A stretch of DNA of 5,080 nucleotides from Verrucomicrobiota bacterium (GTDB lineage: Bacteria; Verrucomicrobiota; Verrucomicrobiia; Verrucomicrobiales; Verrucomicrobiaceae), in contig JAIOQF010000356.1 of assembly GCA_021413535.1 (NCBI GenBank), positions 1 through 5,080 of the forward strand, read 5' to 3'. Shown here in pieces: positions 4,602 through 5,080 of the stretch (positions are counted from its first letter, which is position 1; each line of letters starts with the position of its first letter). The position numbers were made by a program, and so were the translations under genes. The notes beneath the pieces were generated by a model. That model was not told the origin of the DNA and made no database searches. It saw only the letters and a list, made by a program, of their open reading frames with translations.

Positions 4602-5080
4602 ATGTCACAAACGAAATCTTCGAATTGGACCCTCGCGCTGCTGGCGCTAGGGGTGGTCTATGGAGACATCGGCACCAGCCCGATTTACGCCCTGCGGGAG
4701 ACCATTCGCGAGCGGTTTGATGCAGCTAATGAACTGACCGTGCTCGGTCCAGTATCGTTGATGTTTTGGTCGCTCACGATTATTGTGAGCATCAAGTATT
4801 TGCTGGTGCTGACGCGTGCCACCAATCAGGGCGAGGGCGGCGTGTTCGCGCTCTACTCGCTCTTGCGCAAGCCGGAGGCTGGATTGAAAAAAGGCGGTAT
4901 CACCTTGCTCACAGTCTTTGCCATTCTCGGTGCGGCGTTGCTCTATGGTGACGGCATCATCACACCCGCGATCTCCGTTTTGTCGGCGGTGGAGGGCTTG
5001 ACGGTGATTCAACCGAACTTGCCTTCATGGATTCCGCCCGTGAGCGCGGCCATCATTTTGCTGGGACTCTTCCTCGTGCA
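4602..5080 (+). CDS. kup: Kup-family potassium uptake transporter (3' end outside window)
   Basis: The first 159 residues of a KUP/HAK/KT-family transporter, an inner-membrane protein that takes up K+ together with protons; E. coli Kup (TrkD) is the model. The start is firm: the ATG at 4602 is preceded in frame by TGA (4599-4601), and the first conserved block begins only about nine residues later. Family signatures are GVVYGDIGTSPIYALRE (17-33, first membrane helix), TRATNQGEGGVFALYSLL (71-88) and GAALLYGDGIITPAISVLSAVEGL (110-133). Hydrophobic helices fall near 10-30, 50-70, 98-115 and 145-159. The acidic residues in the GDIGTS and GDGIITP motifs belong to the conserved membrane core. Family members are around 600-700 residues, so about three quarters of the gene lies beyond the window. 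The frame runs to the last base without a stop. No Shine-Dalgarno sequence is visible, and the upstream leader is structured. Confidence 0.96.
   Translation, partial: MSQTKSSNWTLALLALGVVYGDIGTSPIYALRETIRERFDAANELTVLGPVSLMFWSLTIIVSIKYLLVLTRATNQGEGGVFALYSLLRKPEAGLKKGGITLLTVFAILGAALLYGDGIITPAISVLSAVEGLTVIQPNLPSWIPPVSAAIILLGLFLV

Noticed and set aside
4647..5012. Minus-strand 121-codon open frame over kup
   Set aside because: It lies opposite the conserved Kup signatures, which clearly code on the plus strand, and its product looks like no known protein.

Overview
The window reads as chromosomal DNA from a moderately GC-rich bacterium. The gene set (a DnaB with a charged insert near its C-terminus, a secreted S1/P1-type nuclease, a DUF4126 membrane protein and a Kup potassium transporter) and the absence of clear Shine-Dalgarno sequences before most starts suggest Verrucomicrobiota or a relative. 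That placement is inference from gene content and style. No mobile element, CRISPR array, tRNA or rRNA was seen.

Layout, left to right. Positions 1-1398 carry the replicative helicase dnaB on the plus strand, lacking only its extreme N-terminus, which lies before the window. Positions 1399-2182 hold no convincing gene. This 784-base stretch contains a weak hairpin after dnaB, a long inverted repeat, DnaA-box-like 9-mers (one an exact match to TTATNCACA), a 9-base direct repeat at 22-base spacing, and a strongly AT-rich core (12 G+C in 60 bases at 1741-1800, against about 60% in dnaB). It ends with a candidate terminator for the convergent nuclease gene. Positions 2183-3181 on the minus strand encode a secreted S1/P1-family zinc nuclease that keeps all nine expected metal ligands. 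A 124-base divergent gap separates it from a plus-strand gene (3306-4487) for a DUF4126 membrane protein with an unusual soluble C-terminal half. After a 114-base leader with back-to-back hairpins and a possible 35-codon leader ORF, kup starts at 4602 and runs off the end of the window.

How the parts relate. dnaB is essential replication machinery. The gene-free region after it has several origin-like traits and is the most interesting part of the window, although DnaB adjacency alone is not evidence for oriC. The nuclease is probably a stand-alone exported enzyme that salvages nucleotides or phosphate from extracellular nucleic acid. The DUF4126 gene and kup run in the same direction with a short gap and may be co-transcribed, both acting at the inner membrane. 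No wholly new multi-gene system is evident. The candidates for something undescribed are the origin-like region, the two-part DUF4126 protein and the kup leader.
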